Part shown: positions 57,173 through 64,000 of the stretch, piece after piece | Layout: each line of letters begins with the position of its first letter | Position numbering within the stretch: the first letter of the stretch is position 1 | Source of the DNA: Levilactobacillus bambusae | GTDB lineage: Bacteria > Bacillota > Bacilli > Lactobacillales > Lactobacillaceae | Assembly: GCF_003124125.1 (NCBI RefSeq) | Contig: NZ_QCXQ01000002.1 | Span: 82,904-146,903 of the forward strand | Direction of reading: 5' to 3' | Length of the DNA: 64,000 bases | Notes under the pieces: model-generated | Seen by the model: only the letters and a program-made list of their open reading frames with translations | Databases searched by the model: none | Told to the model about the DNA's origin: nothing | Made by a program: the position numbers and the translations under genes

Positions 57173-58057
57173 TTAATCCGGGTTAGGCATCAGCCGATTA
57201 AAATCTGCGGGTAATGGGGCTTCTTGCCGGATGGATGACTCAGTGAAGGGATCCATCAAGTCCAATTGCCAAGCATGCAGCGCCTGATGATCAATCCCCC
57301 GGTCCATTGGGCCGTTGTATAGTTCATCACCAACAACCGGATGCCCCAAGTTAGCAAAGTGGGCCCGGATTTGATGCGTCCGTCCCGTATGCAGTTTAAC
57401 CCGGACCAGCGTCATATTAGCGAACCGGTTAACCACCCAGTACTCCGTCACCGCTCGTTTTCCATCCGGCGTCACGATCTGGTTAAACCCCGTGGGTGAC
57501 TGAGCCAACGGCGCATCAATCAGATCATGATCAGCCGTTATGGTCCCGTCGACCAGAGCAAGGTAGGTCTTCTCGATATCATGGTTGCCCTGTTGCTGCA
57601 TTAGCAGGCTGTTAGCTAATCGATCATGGGCCACTAAGACCAAACCGCTGGTAAATCGGTCTAACCGCGTAATGATGTGAGGTACCAAATTAGGGCTTTG
57701 CTGGCTAACCCAGTGGCCCTTAATTCGATTCACTAACGTGTCCGTAGAGTTAGCGGGCCCCGGAACGGTATTCAACCCCGCTGGTTTATTCACGACCAAT
57801 AGATGATCGTCCTCATAAAGCACCTCAATGGCCGCGTCACTTACCGCAACGTTAGGGTCACTCGTCTCTGTCGGGAACGTGACGGTGAGTGTCTGACCGG
57901 GTTGGACAACTTGATCAAACGTTGCCGGCTGGTCCTCAATTAAAATGGACCCGTTTCGTTTTAAATCCGAAAATAACCGGTGGCTAACGCCGTGTTCAGC
58001 GGCTAAGCGTTTAACGGATACGGGTTCCGTTCCTAATGCTGTCCATTGATATCCCAT
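57173..58057 (-). CDS. RluA-family pseudouridine synthase
   Basis: A 294-residue RNA pseudouridine synthase with an N-terminal S4-like region (residues 1-70) and the catalytic motif ITRLDRFTSGLVLVAHD, where the aspartate is the nucleophile; the LHTGRTHQIRAHFANLGHPVVGDELY motif is also present. RluA/RluD-type enzymes modify 23S rRNA or tRNA; the exact uridine cannot be deduced. It is followed by nothing in the same unit except possibly the DUF1003 gene. Confidence 0.92.
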   Translation of the reverse strand: MGYQWTALGTEPVSVKRLAAEHGVSHRLFSDLKRNGSILIEDQPATFDQVVQPGQTLTVTFPTETSDPNVAVSDAAIEVLYEDDHLLVVNKPAGLNTVPGPANSTDTLVNRIKGHWVSQQSPNLVPHIITRLDRFTSGLVLVAHDRLANSLLMQQQGNHDIEKTYLALVDGTITADHDLIDAPLAQSPTGFNQIVTPDGKRAVTEYWVVNRFANMTLVRVKLHTGRTHQIRAHFANLGHPVVGDELYNGPMDRGIDHQALHAWQLDLMDPFTESSIRQEAPLPADFNRLMPNPD

Positions 58058-58075
58058 TTTGTGACTCCCTTAACT

Positions 58076-58378
58076 TTAATTAATAATAAGCAGCCAGTCT
58101 GAATCCTGATCAAACTGGTAACGGGAGGGATCGGCGACTAAGGCTTGATTGACGGTGATGAGCCGACCGGATATCGGTGCCTCAATCTCAACGGTTGCTA
58201 AACTCCCGGTTAATCTTAAAAAGGCCTGTCCCATTTGGACGTGCTGCTTCATCAACAGTTCAATCTGGTTCAGCGACCCGACTTGTTCTTTCACGGCCGC
58301 AGTTAACCCCATTTGAACGTTACCGTTTTCCTCTGGCAACAACCAAAGGGCCTCTGCACTAAATTCATTTTGATCCAT
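58076..58378 (-). CDS. GcvH-like protein lacking the lipoyl-lysine
   Basis: A 100-residue protein that resembles the glycine cleavage H protein in outline: GNVQMGLTAAVKEQVGSLNQ corresponds to the GIT.YA...LGD segment, and TVEIEAPISGRLITVNQAL to the SDIYAPVSGEVVEVN segment. The ESVKA lipoylation motif is replaced by GSLA-T, one residue shorter and without a lysine. It therefore cannot carry lipoate there. It is first of a run with the RluA-type gene (18 nt apart). No gcvP or gcvT is in the window. Assignment is by pattern, so moderate. Confidence 0.65.
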   Translation of the reverse strand: MDQNEFSAEALWLLPEENGNVQMGLTAAVKEQVGSLNQIELLMKQHVQMGQAFLRLTGSLATVEIEAPISGRLITVNQALVADPSRYQFDQDSDWLLIIN

Positions 58379-58482
58379 TCCCGTTCACCTCGCTTATGAC
58401 ATGGCTTTATTTTACCATCATCCCACGGAAAACAAAAAGAAGAAACCAGGGACATTTTCTGGTTATTTTGGATACTGCCCCG

Positions 58483-58488
58483 TATAAT
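58483..58488 (+). promoter_or_regulatory. -10 element upstream of the small membrane protein gene
   Basis: A consensus TATAAT lies 33 nt before the start; a -35 at 17 bp, TGGTTA, is poor. Confidence 0.4.
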
Positions 58489-58520
58489 GGGAATAGAAAT
58501 TTAATTCCTGGGAGGAATCG

Positions 58521-58709
58521 GTGTTGAACTCAAATCTCTTTACTGGCGCACTAATCGTTACAATCGGCATTATTCTATGCTTCTTCTGTATTCACCTCGC
58601 CCGACTTATTCAGCAAGGGGATACAGATGGACGTTGGTTAACGTCCATTTTCATCGGGGTTAGCCTACTATTAGTCTGCCTCGGCGGCTGGATTATTACC
58701 CTCGCCTAG
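58521..58709 (+). CDS. Small two-span membrane protein
   Basis: A 61-62 residue protein with two hydrophobic helices (about residues 7-28 and 39-61) joined by the polar loop RLIQQGDTDGRWL. A GGGAGG site precedes it; GTG 58521 (5 nt) or TTG 58524 (8 nt) can start. I recognise no family. It converges on recQ and ends at a bidirectional terminator. Confidence 0.65.
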   Translation: MLNSNLFTGALIVTIGIILCFFCIHLARLIQQGDTDGRWLTSIFIGVSLLLVCLGGWIITLA

Positions 58710-58722
58710 TTCTTCACTTAAT

Positions 58723-58780
58723 AAAAACGCCAATTATTTGGACCAACGGTTAATCGGTCTAAATAATTGGCGCTTTTTTT
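58723..58780. terminator. Bidirectional terminator between recQ and the small membrane gene
   Basis: CGCCAATTATTT and AAATAATTGGCG form a perfect 12-bp arm pair extended by GGACC/GGTCT; seven Ts follow on the plus strand and five on the minus strand. Confidence 0.9.
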
Positions 58781-58784
58781 ATTT

Positions 58785-60563
58785 TTATGCTGTCGCTGAT
58801 TCCCGGTAGGTGGCAATAGCTTGGAGAAAGAGGGCGCCGTATTTCGCCATCTTCGCTTCCCCCACTCCCTTAACGGATAGCATTTCGGCGTCCGATTCCG
58901 GGAGAACCTCGCACATTGCTTGTAAGGTTTTATCGGAAAAAATAACAAACGGTGGGACGTTCTCTTCTTCAGCAAGGTTGCGCCGTAACTGACGCAGGGT
59001 GGCAAATAAACCCTCGTCCTTTGCAACCGGAGCGTGCGAGGCAACCTTTCGCGTCACCTTCCGCATCACGGTCTGCTCGCCCTTTAAAACGGCCGCGCCA
59101 TCCGCAGTGACACTTAGGGTCGGATACTGACCAGCGCTTGGGGATAGTAACCCACTAGCCGTCAGATAATCAATGAAGTGGCCGACATCCTTTTGGGTTC
59201 GGTTGCTCATTAAATTATAGGTCGACAGTTTATCAAAATGAAAGGTTGCAATCCGCTGGTTATGGGCCCCCGTCAAAACTTGGGCGATCATCCCCTTGCC
59301 AAAGTGCTGATCCATTCGCATGACGCAGGAAAGCACCATCTGGGCATCCACCGTTACATCCTGCTGTTCTCGATCATCCAAGCAGTTACTGCAGCGGTCA
59401 CACGCCGAAGCCGTTTCGCCAAAGTAGGCCTGGATAAACTGTTGTAAACAATCCTGAGTATTTGCGTACGCATTCATTTCCTGGAGCTTCTGATACTCGG
59501 CATTCTTAAGGTCATCGGCCATCTCCGATTGGTCGATGAAGAACCGCTGGACGTTTAAATCCTGGGCTTTATACAATAAAATAGCGTCGCCAGGCAATCC
59601 ATCCCGGCCTGCCCGACCGGCCTCTTGATAGTAGGCTTCGAGACTTCCCGGAACCTGGTCGTGGATGACAAACCGAACGTTGCTCTTATCGATTCCCATC
59701 CCAAAAGCATTAGTAGCGACCATCACGAACACCCGGTCAAACAGAAAGTCTTCCTGATTTTGACGGCGTTCATCCTCACCTAACCCACCATGGTAAATGG
59801 CACAGTCGATCTTTTTCTTAGCCAGCATGCTGGCCACCCGTTCCACTTCCTTACGGGTGCTGCAATAGACAATTCCAGATTGTTCCGGATTAGCCCGCAA
59901 ATAATTCACGATAAACGTGTCGCCCGCCTGATCCTTAACCACTTGAAACGCGAGGTTGTCCCGGGCAAAGCCAGTCTTCACTTCGTTTGCTCTGGGGATT
60001 GCCAATCGATCCATGATATCATCCGCAACCTTTGGCGTTGCCGTTGCAGTTAAGGCAATCACGTTTGGGTGACCGGCAATTTGATCCAGCGTATCCGCTA
60101 ACCGTAAGTAGCTGGGGCGAAAATCGTGGCCCCACTGGGAGATACAGTGGGCCTCATCGACCGCAATTAGGCTGATTTTAAGTTGGCCTAGCATCCCCAT
60201 AAATGCGGGCGATTCAAAGCGTTCGGGCGCAACGTACAGCAGCTTGATCCGACCTGCTTGGACCGCACTAATCCGGTCATTCATTTCGGGAAAGGTAAGC
60301 GTACTATTAATAAACGTGGCGGGAATTCCCGTCTCGTTTGCCGCGTCCACCTGATCCTTCATCAGGGCAATGAGGGGCGACACCACAAGGGTAATGCCAG
60401 GCAGCATAACCGCCGGGATCTGGTAGCACAATGACTTACCACCACCCGTAGGCATTAAAGCCAGAACGTTTTCCCCGTTCAAAACCTTCGTAATAATTTC
60501 AGCTTGGCCGGGACGAAACGATTCATATCCAAACGTTTGTTTTAACACTGCCTGTGCATCCAT
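58785..60563 (-). CDS. recQ: ATP-dependent DNA helicase RecQ
   Basis: RecQ unwinds DNA 3' to 5' in recombination and replication-fork repair. The 592-residue protein has Walker A GGGKS (residues 40-44), DEAH (136-139) in [17 protein letters not shown], the RQC zinc cysteines in ACDRCSNC, and an HRDC domain (about residues 510-590) containing [16 protein letters not shown]. The length and domain order match RecQ of Lactobacillales. Confidence 0.96.
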   Translation of the reverse strand: MDAQAVLKQTFGYESFRPGQAEIITKVLNGENVLALMPTGGGKSLCYQIPAVMLPGITLVVSPLIALMKDQVDAANETGIPATFINSTLTFPEMNDRISAVQAGRIKLLYVAPERFESPAFMGMLGQLKISLIAVDEAHCISQWGHDFRPSYLRLADTLDQIAGHPNVIALTATATPKVADDIMDRLAIPRANEVKTGFARDNLAFQVVKDQAGDTFIVNYLRANPEQSGIVYCSTRKEVERVASMLAKKKIDCAIYHGGLGEDERRQNQEDFLFDRVFVMVATNAFGMGIDKSNVRFVIHDQVPGSLEAYYQEAGRAGRDGLPGDAILLYKAQDLNVQRFFIDQSEMADDLKNAEYQKLQEMNAYANTQDCLQQFIQAYFGETASACDRCSNCLDDREQQDVTVDAQMVLSCVMRMDQHFGKGMIAQVLTGAHNQRIATFHFDKLSTYNLMSNRTQKDVGHFIDYLTASGLLSPSAGQYPTLSVTADGAAVLKGEQTVMRKVTRKVASHAPVAKDEGLFATLRQLRRNLAEEENVPPFVIFSDKTLQAMCEVLPESDAEMLSVKGVGEAKMAKYGALFLQAIATYRESATA

Positions 60564-60629
60564 GTGGGTCCTCCTTCTTTGGCTAACTCTGCAATTGTAG
60601 TGGGAACCGCCCTAAATTGCAAGGGAATA

Positions 60630-60671
60630 AAAAAGAGTTCCAACTTAACTTAATTCGTTAAATTGGAACTC
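60630..60671 (-). terminator. Terminator of the oxidoreductase gene
   Basis: GAGTTCCAATTTAACG pairs with CTTAACTTGGAACTC with interior bulges, followed by TTTTTT on the minus strand. Confidence 0.75.
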
Positions 60672-60679
60672 CCATCGGA

Positions 60680-61333
60680 TTACGCTTTATCACAAATTGT
60701 AATCCGGGTTTTATTAAATTTGTCGGATTTAATTTCATCCATAATAGCTAAAGCCATTGTCCCTGAAGTGGTCACTGATTCATCGTTCTGGTTCAGCAAT
60801 AGATGGTTATTGGTTCCAATCACGTAATCCGTGGCCATTCCCGTGTGAAAATCAGCGGAAGGCGAAATTCCTAACCAGTTAGCATCGGTCACTGACTTTA
60901 GGTAGTCATATTCCTTAACCTGGGCCTTAGGAATCGCAATAAAGCTGGCGGCATTGGGATCCTTTTCCAAGTCATCCACAAAGAGATGGTTATCAGCACC
61001 GACTTCTAAGCTTCCCGCCCCTAAGATAAAGAATAACCGGGTATTGGTATTTTGAAATAGACTAACCAAGTGCTGGGCAAACGTGAGGTTCACTTCCGCA
61101 TGTTCCGGATCAGCCGCTAAGGCATCAATCACGACGTCCGCATCCAAGAAGTCATTTTTCGTTAACTCTAAGGCGTCCTTAGGTAAGACCGTCACCTCGG
61201 AAAATTCCTCCTGAATTTCGTTTAGATGAACGCTCGATCGGGCAATCCCCGTTACCCGATGCCCCCGTCGCACGGCCTCTTCGATGAGCGATAATCCTGC
61301 CATTCCTGTTGCTCCGACGATTGTAATGTTCAT
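60680..61333 (-). CDS. NAD(P)-binding oxidoreductase, NmrA/atypical SDR type
   Basis: A 217-residue Rossmann-fold protein with the N-terminal dinucleotide motif MNITIVGATGMAGLSLIEEA and an IALAI-like C terminus. It lacks the classical YxxxK pair, so it is of the NAD(P)H-binding/NmrA-like kind. These are often regulated by HxlR-type repressors; a perfect palindrome lies in its promoter. The reaction is unknown. Confidence 0.82.
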   Translation of the reverse strand: MNITIVGATGMAGLSLIEEAVRRGHRVTGIARSSVHLNEIQEEFSEVTVLPKDALELTKNDFLDADVVIDALAADPEHAEVNLTFAQHLVSLFQNTNTRLFFILGAGSLEVGADNHLFVDDLEKDPNAASFIAIPKAQVKEYDYLKSVTDANWLGISPSADFHTGMATDYVIGTNNHLLLNQNDESVTTSGTMALAIMDEIKSDKFNKTRITICDKA

Positions 61334-61352
61334 GTCATTTCCCCCATATCGT

Positions 61353-61380
61353 TTCTTAACGTTTAAATAATCGTTAAGAA
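61353..61380. promoter_or_regulatory. Operator palindrome upstream of the oxidoreductase gene
   Basis: TTCTTAACG and CGTTAAGAA form a perfect 9-bp inverted repeat with a 10-bp spacer, directly downstream of a minus-strand TATAAT (61382-61387) and 20 bp before the start codon. It fits a repressor operator; its regulator gene is not nearby. Confidence 0.6.
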
Positions 61381-61491
61381 TATTATAAAAAGAAGTCGGG
61401 TGAAATGCTACTGTTTAGTCTCACCACTCGTTATTTCAGCTAAAACGCGGTAAAATGGGGACAACTTTTTATTATTTAGGGAGGAACTGAA

Positions 61492-61986
61492 ATGCCAACT
61501 TTTAAATACGACGTTTTGAGCCACAAGGGCCACCGCTACTACTTAATCGCAGATGAAACAGGTGTGTTATTTGTTGGTTCTCCCGACAACCCACTCGCGG
61601 AAGCCACGGAGTTTCTCAATTCCGCTGATTGGCTGCCCGCCATTCACCATGAACTGGACCCGGTCAAAAATCAGTTGGCGGAATTTCTAACGGGAACCCG
61701 ACAGACCTTTGATATTCCCTACCACTTTATAACCGGAACGGTCTTCCAACGTACCGTTTGGCGTCAACTCCAACGAATTCCGTATGGCACAACCGTTTCC
61801 TACCAAGAACTGGCAGCCGCCATTAACCGTCCGACCGCGGTACGAGCCGTCGCCAGCGCGGTCGCTGCCAACCCCCTCCTATTTATTGTCCCCTGCCACC
61901 GTGTCATTTTGAGCAGTGGAGAAGTGGGTCAATACCGGGGTGGTGAACAGTTGAAGCGTGAATTGCTGAACCTTGAACAACTATAA
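61492..61986 (+). CDS. ogt: Methylated-DNA--protein-cysteine methyltransferase
   Basis: Ogt removes O6-alkyl groups from guanine by transfer to its own cysteine in a single-use reaction. The 164-residue product has the acceptor motif IVPCHRVI (Cys135), and the helix-turn-helix with arginine finger in RPTAVRAVASAVAANP. GGGAGG precedes the ATG. It is followed by an unknown gene 23 nt downstream, probably in one unit. Confidence 0.95.
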   Translation: MPTFKYDVLSHKGHRYYLIADETGVLFVGSPDNPLAEATEFLNSADWLPAIHHELDPVKNQLAEFLTGTRQTFDIPYHFITGTVFQRTVWRQLQRIPYGTTVSYQELAAAINRPTAVRAVASAVAANPLLFIVPCHRVILSSGEVGQYRGGEQLKRELLNLEQL

Positions 61987-62009
61987 GTTTATTTCTAGGA
62001 GAATCGCGT

Positions 62010-62468
62010 ATGCCCATCATTACTAACCTATACTCCACGGACCCAGACACAAAAGAATTAGAACTTGTTGCCTCAGAAACCAATGACCAGTTTGCTAATC
62101 ACTTCGCGCAATTACTTAATTTAGTCCCAATCCCAATGAATAAAGAAATACGGCCAAATTATAATGAATTTGCCCCAAATGCACTTCAATATGTCATTGG
62201 GGCTTTAAAAACCGTCAAAACCACGGGGCTTCGCCGGTTTACCCTAACGACGTTTCAAATTAAACAACTGATTAAACAATATGATCATCAACGTGACATC
62301 TCTTTGGCTGACCTTGAAGAAATCCTCAATGACGTATCCTTGGAGTTTGATTGGTACACCCTAACTTACGGTGATCCAGAAATGGCGACAATGATTCATT
62401 ACATTCATTTATTGGCTAGTGAAAGTTCTGAGCCTGACTACCCCTACGTCATTAAATTTAGCCGTTAA
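62010..62468 (+). CDS. Protein of unknown function downstream of ogt
   Basis: I do not recognise this 152-residue soluble protein. It starts MPIITNLYSTDPDTKELELV after TAGGAGAA and is rich in helix-forming segments, with the basic stretch TTFQIKQLIKQYDHQRDIS in the middle. It is cotranscribed with ogt and ends at a terminator. No motif suggests an activity. Confidence 0.72.
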   Translation: MPIITNLYSTDPDTKELELVASETNDQFANHFAQLLNLVPIPMNKEIRPNYNEFAPNALQYVIGALKTVKTTGLRRFTLTTFQIKQLIKQYDHQRDISLADLEEILNDVSLEFDWYTLTYGDPEMATMIHYIHLLASESSEPDYPYVIKFSR

Positions 62469-62476
62469 GTAAACGA

Positions 62477-62515
62477 CCAACCCCTGTACTTTCTAAGGAG
62501 TTGGCCACTTTTTTG
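62477..62515 (+). terminator. Terminator after the ogt unit
   Basis: CCAACCCCT and AGGAGTTGG pair with one mismatch around an 11-nt loop; CCACTTTTTT follows on the plus strand. Confidence 0.65.
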
Positions 62516-62521
62516 GCACTA

Positions 62522-62833
62522 TTATTGGTCGCCCCGTGACATTTTGCCCCGTTCGATTTGCCGACCGTTTAAAAACCAGTATTGGTGATAATCCCCCTTG
62601 AGTGCAGTAAAAGGCACCGGCTGTTGCCCAGTTTCTTCAACCTTTTTAATGAGATAATTCCTTAAGATCCAGGGATCTTTCAATGATCGTTGAGTAAGTG
62701 AGAACAACCGCTCCAGTTTTATCTCGCTGATCGCCAGGTCAGAGGCCACCTGAGCCTTCGTAAGGCCCGTTAACTCAAAATTTTCTTGTAATTCACGTCT
62801 CGTGTTGCTCATTTCCTGTGGGTTAAGCGACAT
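62522..62833 (-). CDS. DUF2316 family protein
   Basis: A 103-residue protein that matches the DUF2316 pattern: an N-terminal helical Cro-like region (MSLNPQEMSNTRRELQENFE, TGLTKAQVASDLAISEIKLERL), then PWILRNYLIKKVEETGQQPVPFTALKGDYHQYWFLN. The start is ATG 62833, with GAAGGGGG upstream. It diverges from a TetR-type gene with 68 bp between the starts, so the two may share regulation. Its function is unknown. Confidence 0.88.
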   Translation of the reverse strand: MSLNPQEMSNTRRELQENFELTGLTKAQVASDLAISEIKLERLFSLTQRSLKDPWILRNYLIKKVEETGQQPVPFTALKGDYHQYWFLNGRQIERGKMSRGDQ

Positions 62834-62901
62834 CCCAAACGCCCCCTTCATTGATTATGCTCAACATTATAGGAACAATCATTCCGGATAGAAAGGAAGT
62901 T

Positions 62902-62930
62902 ATGAGACATTATTGGCATTCGTGTCTCAT
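62902..62930. promoter_or_regulatory. Palindrome at the start of the TetR-type gene
   Basis: ATGAGACA and TGTCTCAT form a perfect 8-bp inverted repeat with a 13-bp spacer. The left arm includes the preferred ATG of the TetR gene. It looks like an operator and casts some doubt on that start. Confidence 0.45.
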
Positions 62931-63363
62931 TTATCGCATGGTAAAATTAAACCTCACTAAGCCCCTTAAACTTGATCACCGTTCCATTCAAAGCCAGGCC
63001 AAACTTTACAAAGCGCTGTGCGAAGCCTTTCACTCCGACCTGCCCTTTTCACGTCTGACCGTGAAACAGTTATGCCAGGCCGCCTCGGTCTCGCGGGCCA
63101 CGTTTTACCGGCACCACCAGGATATAACGGATATTATCATCGTCCAATTATTACGAGTCATCGGTAAATTCGAAGCTAGCGTCGACCAACTCTCCCATAT
63201 CGATTATCAATCAGGGAGCCGTCTGGTTGTAGATGCCATCTGGCACAATCGGCTACTGGTTCAACTAATCGGATGGAGTCAATGCGAGCCGCAATGCGCC
63301 CAAATTATTAGTGGCGCCGTCTTAAATATTTTATTAGTCCGCCAGTTGATTCCCGACGTTTAA
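62902..63363 (+). CDS. TetR-family regulator
   Basis: A 153-residue regulator, short for its family. The TetR helix-turn-helix is FSRLTVKQLCQAASVSRATFYRHHQDI; the remaining ligand domain is truncated-looking but has no frame break. ATG 62902 has AAAGGA ahead; ATG 62938 (MVKLNLTKPLKL) is an alternative without a clear site. It is head-to-head with DUF2316. Confidence 0.82.
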   Translation: MRHYWHSCLIYRMVKLNLTKPLKLDHRSIQSQAKLYKALCEAFHSDLPFSRLTVKQLCQAASVSRATFYRHHQDITDIIIVQLLRVIGKFEASVDQLSHIDYQSGSRLVVDAIWHNRLLVQLIGWSQCEPQCAQIISGAVLNILLVRQLIPDV

Positions 63364-63444
63364 GGGGCCCGCCCTTAAATTTGCGATTGAACTTCAACGC
63401 AACTTCCAGTATGCTATTGAACAAAACGAAAGCTGGTGCGTCCC

Positions 63445-63984
63445 ATGCTTATGACCCCCGTTAACGATAAACTCAGTCTAGCTCTTCCCCGTCCAACTTT
63501 AGACGGCCCCGCCCTATTTTCGCTCCTGGATCGTAACCGAAAGGCCTTTACACCCTACTTACCGTGGGTCGCAAATCTCAAGTCCGTGGAAGACGAGGTT
63601 CAATTTCTTAAACTGGCTAACGTTCAGGCCGGTCATGCTCAGTCGTTAAACCTCGTGATTTGGGTTCAAAATCAAGCTGCCGGGATGATTAGCTTTAACC
63701 AGATCAACCATTCCCGGGCTTCTGCTGACATTGGCTATTGGCTGGGGCAACCCTTTCAGGGCCGCGGAATAATGACGGCAAGCGTTAAAGCCATGGTCCA
63801 ACTCGGCTTTAGCGATTACTCCCTGAACCGCCTAACCATTGAAGCCGCGGTCGAAAATCAAGCTAGCAACCGGGTTGCCCTTAAAGCCGGGTTTCAATTA
63901 GAGGGACTTCTCCGCCAAAATGAACGACTGGCTGACGGTCGTTTTCATGATGAAAATTTATATGGGCGAGTTAAAAAATTATAA
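63445..63984 (+). CDS. GNAT N-acetyltransferase, RimL type
   Basis: An about 180-residue acetyltransferase of the RimL (ribosomal L7/L12 or similar) type, with RKAFTPYLPWVANLKSVEDEV and the acetyl-CoA loop WLGQPFQGRGIMTASVKAMVQ. There is no good ribosome site; ATG 63445, ATG 63451 or GTG 63436 could start. The substrate is unknown. Confidence 0.85.
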   Translation: MLMTPVNDKLSLALPRPTLDGPALFSLLDRNRKAFTPYLPWVANLKSVEDEVQFLKLANVQAGHAQSLNLVIWVQNQAAGMISFNQINHSRASADIGYWLGQPFQGRGIMTASVKAMVQLGFSDYSLNRLTIEAAVENQASNRVALKAGFQLEGLLRQNERLADGRFHDENLYGRVKKL

Positions 63985-63987
63985 CAA

Positions 63988-64000
63988 AAAGTTGAGGCTG
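63988..64000. repeat. Possible start of another intergenic repeat copy
   Basis: The window ends in AGTTGAGGCTG, which resembles the AAAGGCTGGAAC that opens copy B at 53071. Only about 10 nt are visible, so this is a guess. Confidence 0.2.

Noticed and set aside
1-64000. CRISPR arrays, insertion sequences, prophage or integrase genes
   Set aside because: No regularly spaced identical repeats, transposase, integrase or phage gene was found; the only repeats are structured intergenic ones.

Overview
The window looks like chromosome of a low-to-moderate G+C Gram-positive bacterium of the Lactobacillaceae (lactobacilli). The reasons are the str-S10-spc-alpha ribosomal superoperon with a prepilin peptidase between rpoC and rpsL, a ctsR-clpC pair beside rpoB, T-box, PyrR, lysine-riboswitch and CtsR control elements, zinc-binding S14 and L36, and frequent TTG/GTG starts behind strong GGAGG sites. 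The genus cannot be settled from the sequence alone. I see no phage, insertion sequence, integrase, CRISPR array or plasmid gene.

Left end (1-2600): a truncated kduI (uronate catabolism) and an IclR-type regulator, each with a GAAA-N5-TTTC palindrome in front, then a small orphan gene on the plus strand and a long structured intergenic repeat. From 2600 to 34000 almost everything is on the minus strand and is transcribed right to left: rpoB-rpoC, rpsL-rpsG-fusA, the S10/spc/alpha clusters (rpsJ to rplQ), ecfA1-ecfA2-ecfT-truA, and rplM-rpsI. Two plus-strand genes interrupt this block: a prepilin peptidase (25772-26461) and a broken nicotinamidase-type gene (21638-22209) in the gap between the str and S10 operons. 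Many transcription units carry visible 5' leaders: L13, infA (two GAAA-tetraloop hairpins), S10, and rpoB with an intrinsic terminator in its leader.

Middle (34000-41700): clpC and ctsR with a CtsR operator, an eight-tRNA cluster (Val-Leu-Thr-Gly-Leu-Arg-Pro-Pro) with its own strong promoter, serS behind a T-box leader, a deoxynucleoside kinase, and an orphan LacD-type aldolase.

Right half (41700-64000) is the accessory, housekeeping-adjacent part: a lysine permease under a lysine riboswitch; a two-gene threonine/serine exporter; a DtxR/MntR-type regulator with a CDF metal exporter; a MerR regulator divergent from an MFS drug exporter plus DUF4811 partner sharing a palindrome; an NCS1 permease behind a PyrR-type attenuator, which points to a pyrimidine substrate; DUF1003 protein with a tiny coupled membrane peptide; RluA-type pseudouridine synthase; a GcvH-like protein without the lipoyl lysine; recQ; ogt; DUF2316/TetR pair; and four GNAT acetyltransferases.

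The least explained signals are a candidate autonomous structured RNA at 49895-50185 with its own promoter, closing stem and terminator; a dispersed family of long compound-hairpin intergenic repeats (2329-2534, 53072-53400, possibly another at the right edge); and a perfect 25-bp hairpin at 47399-47451.
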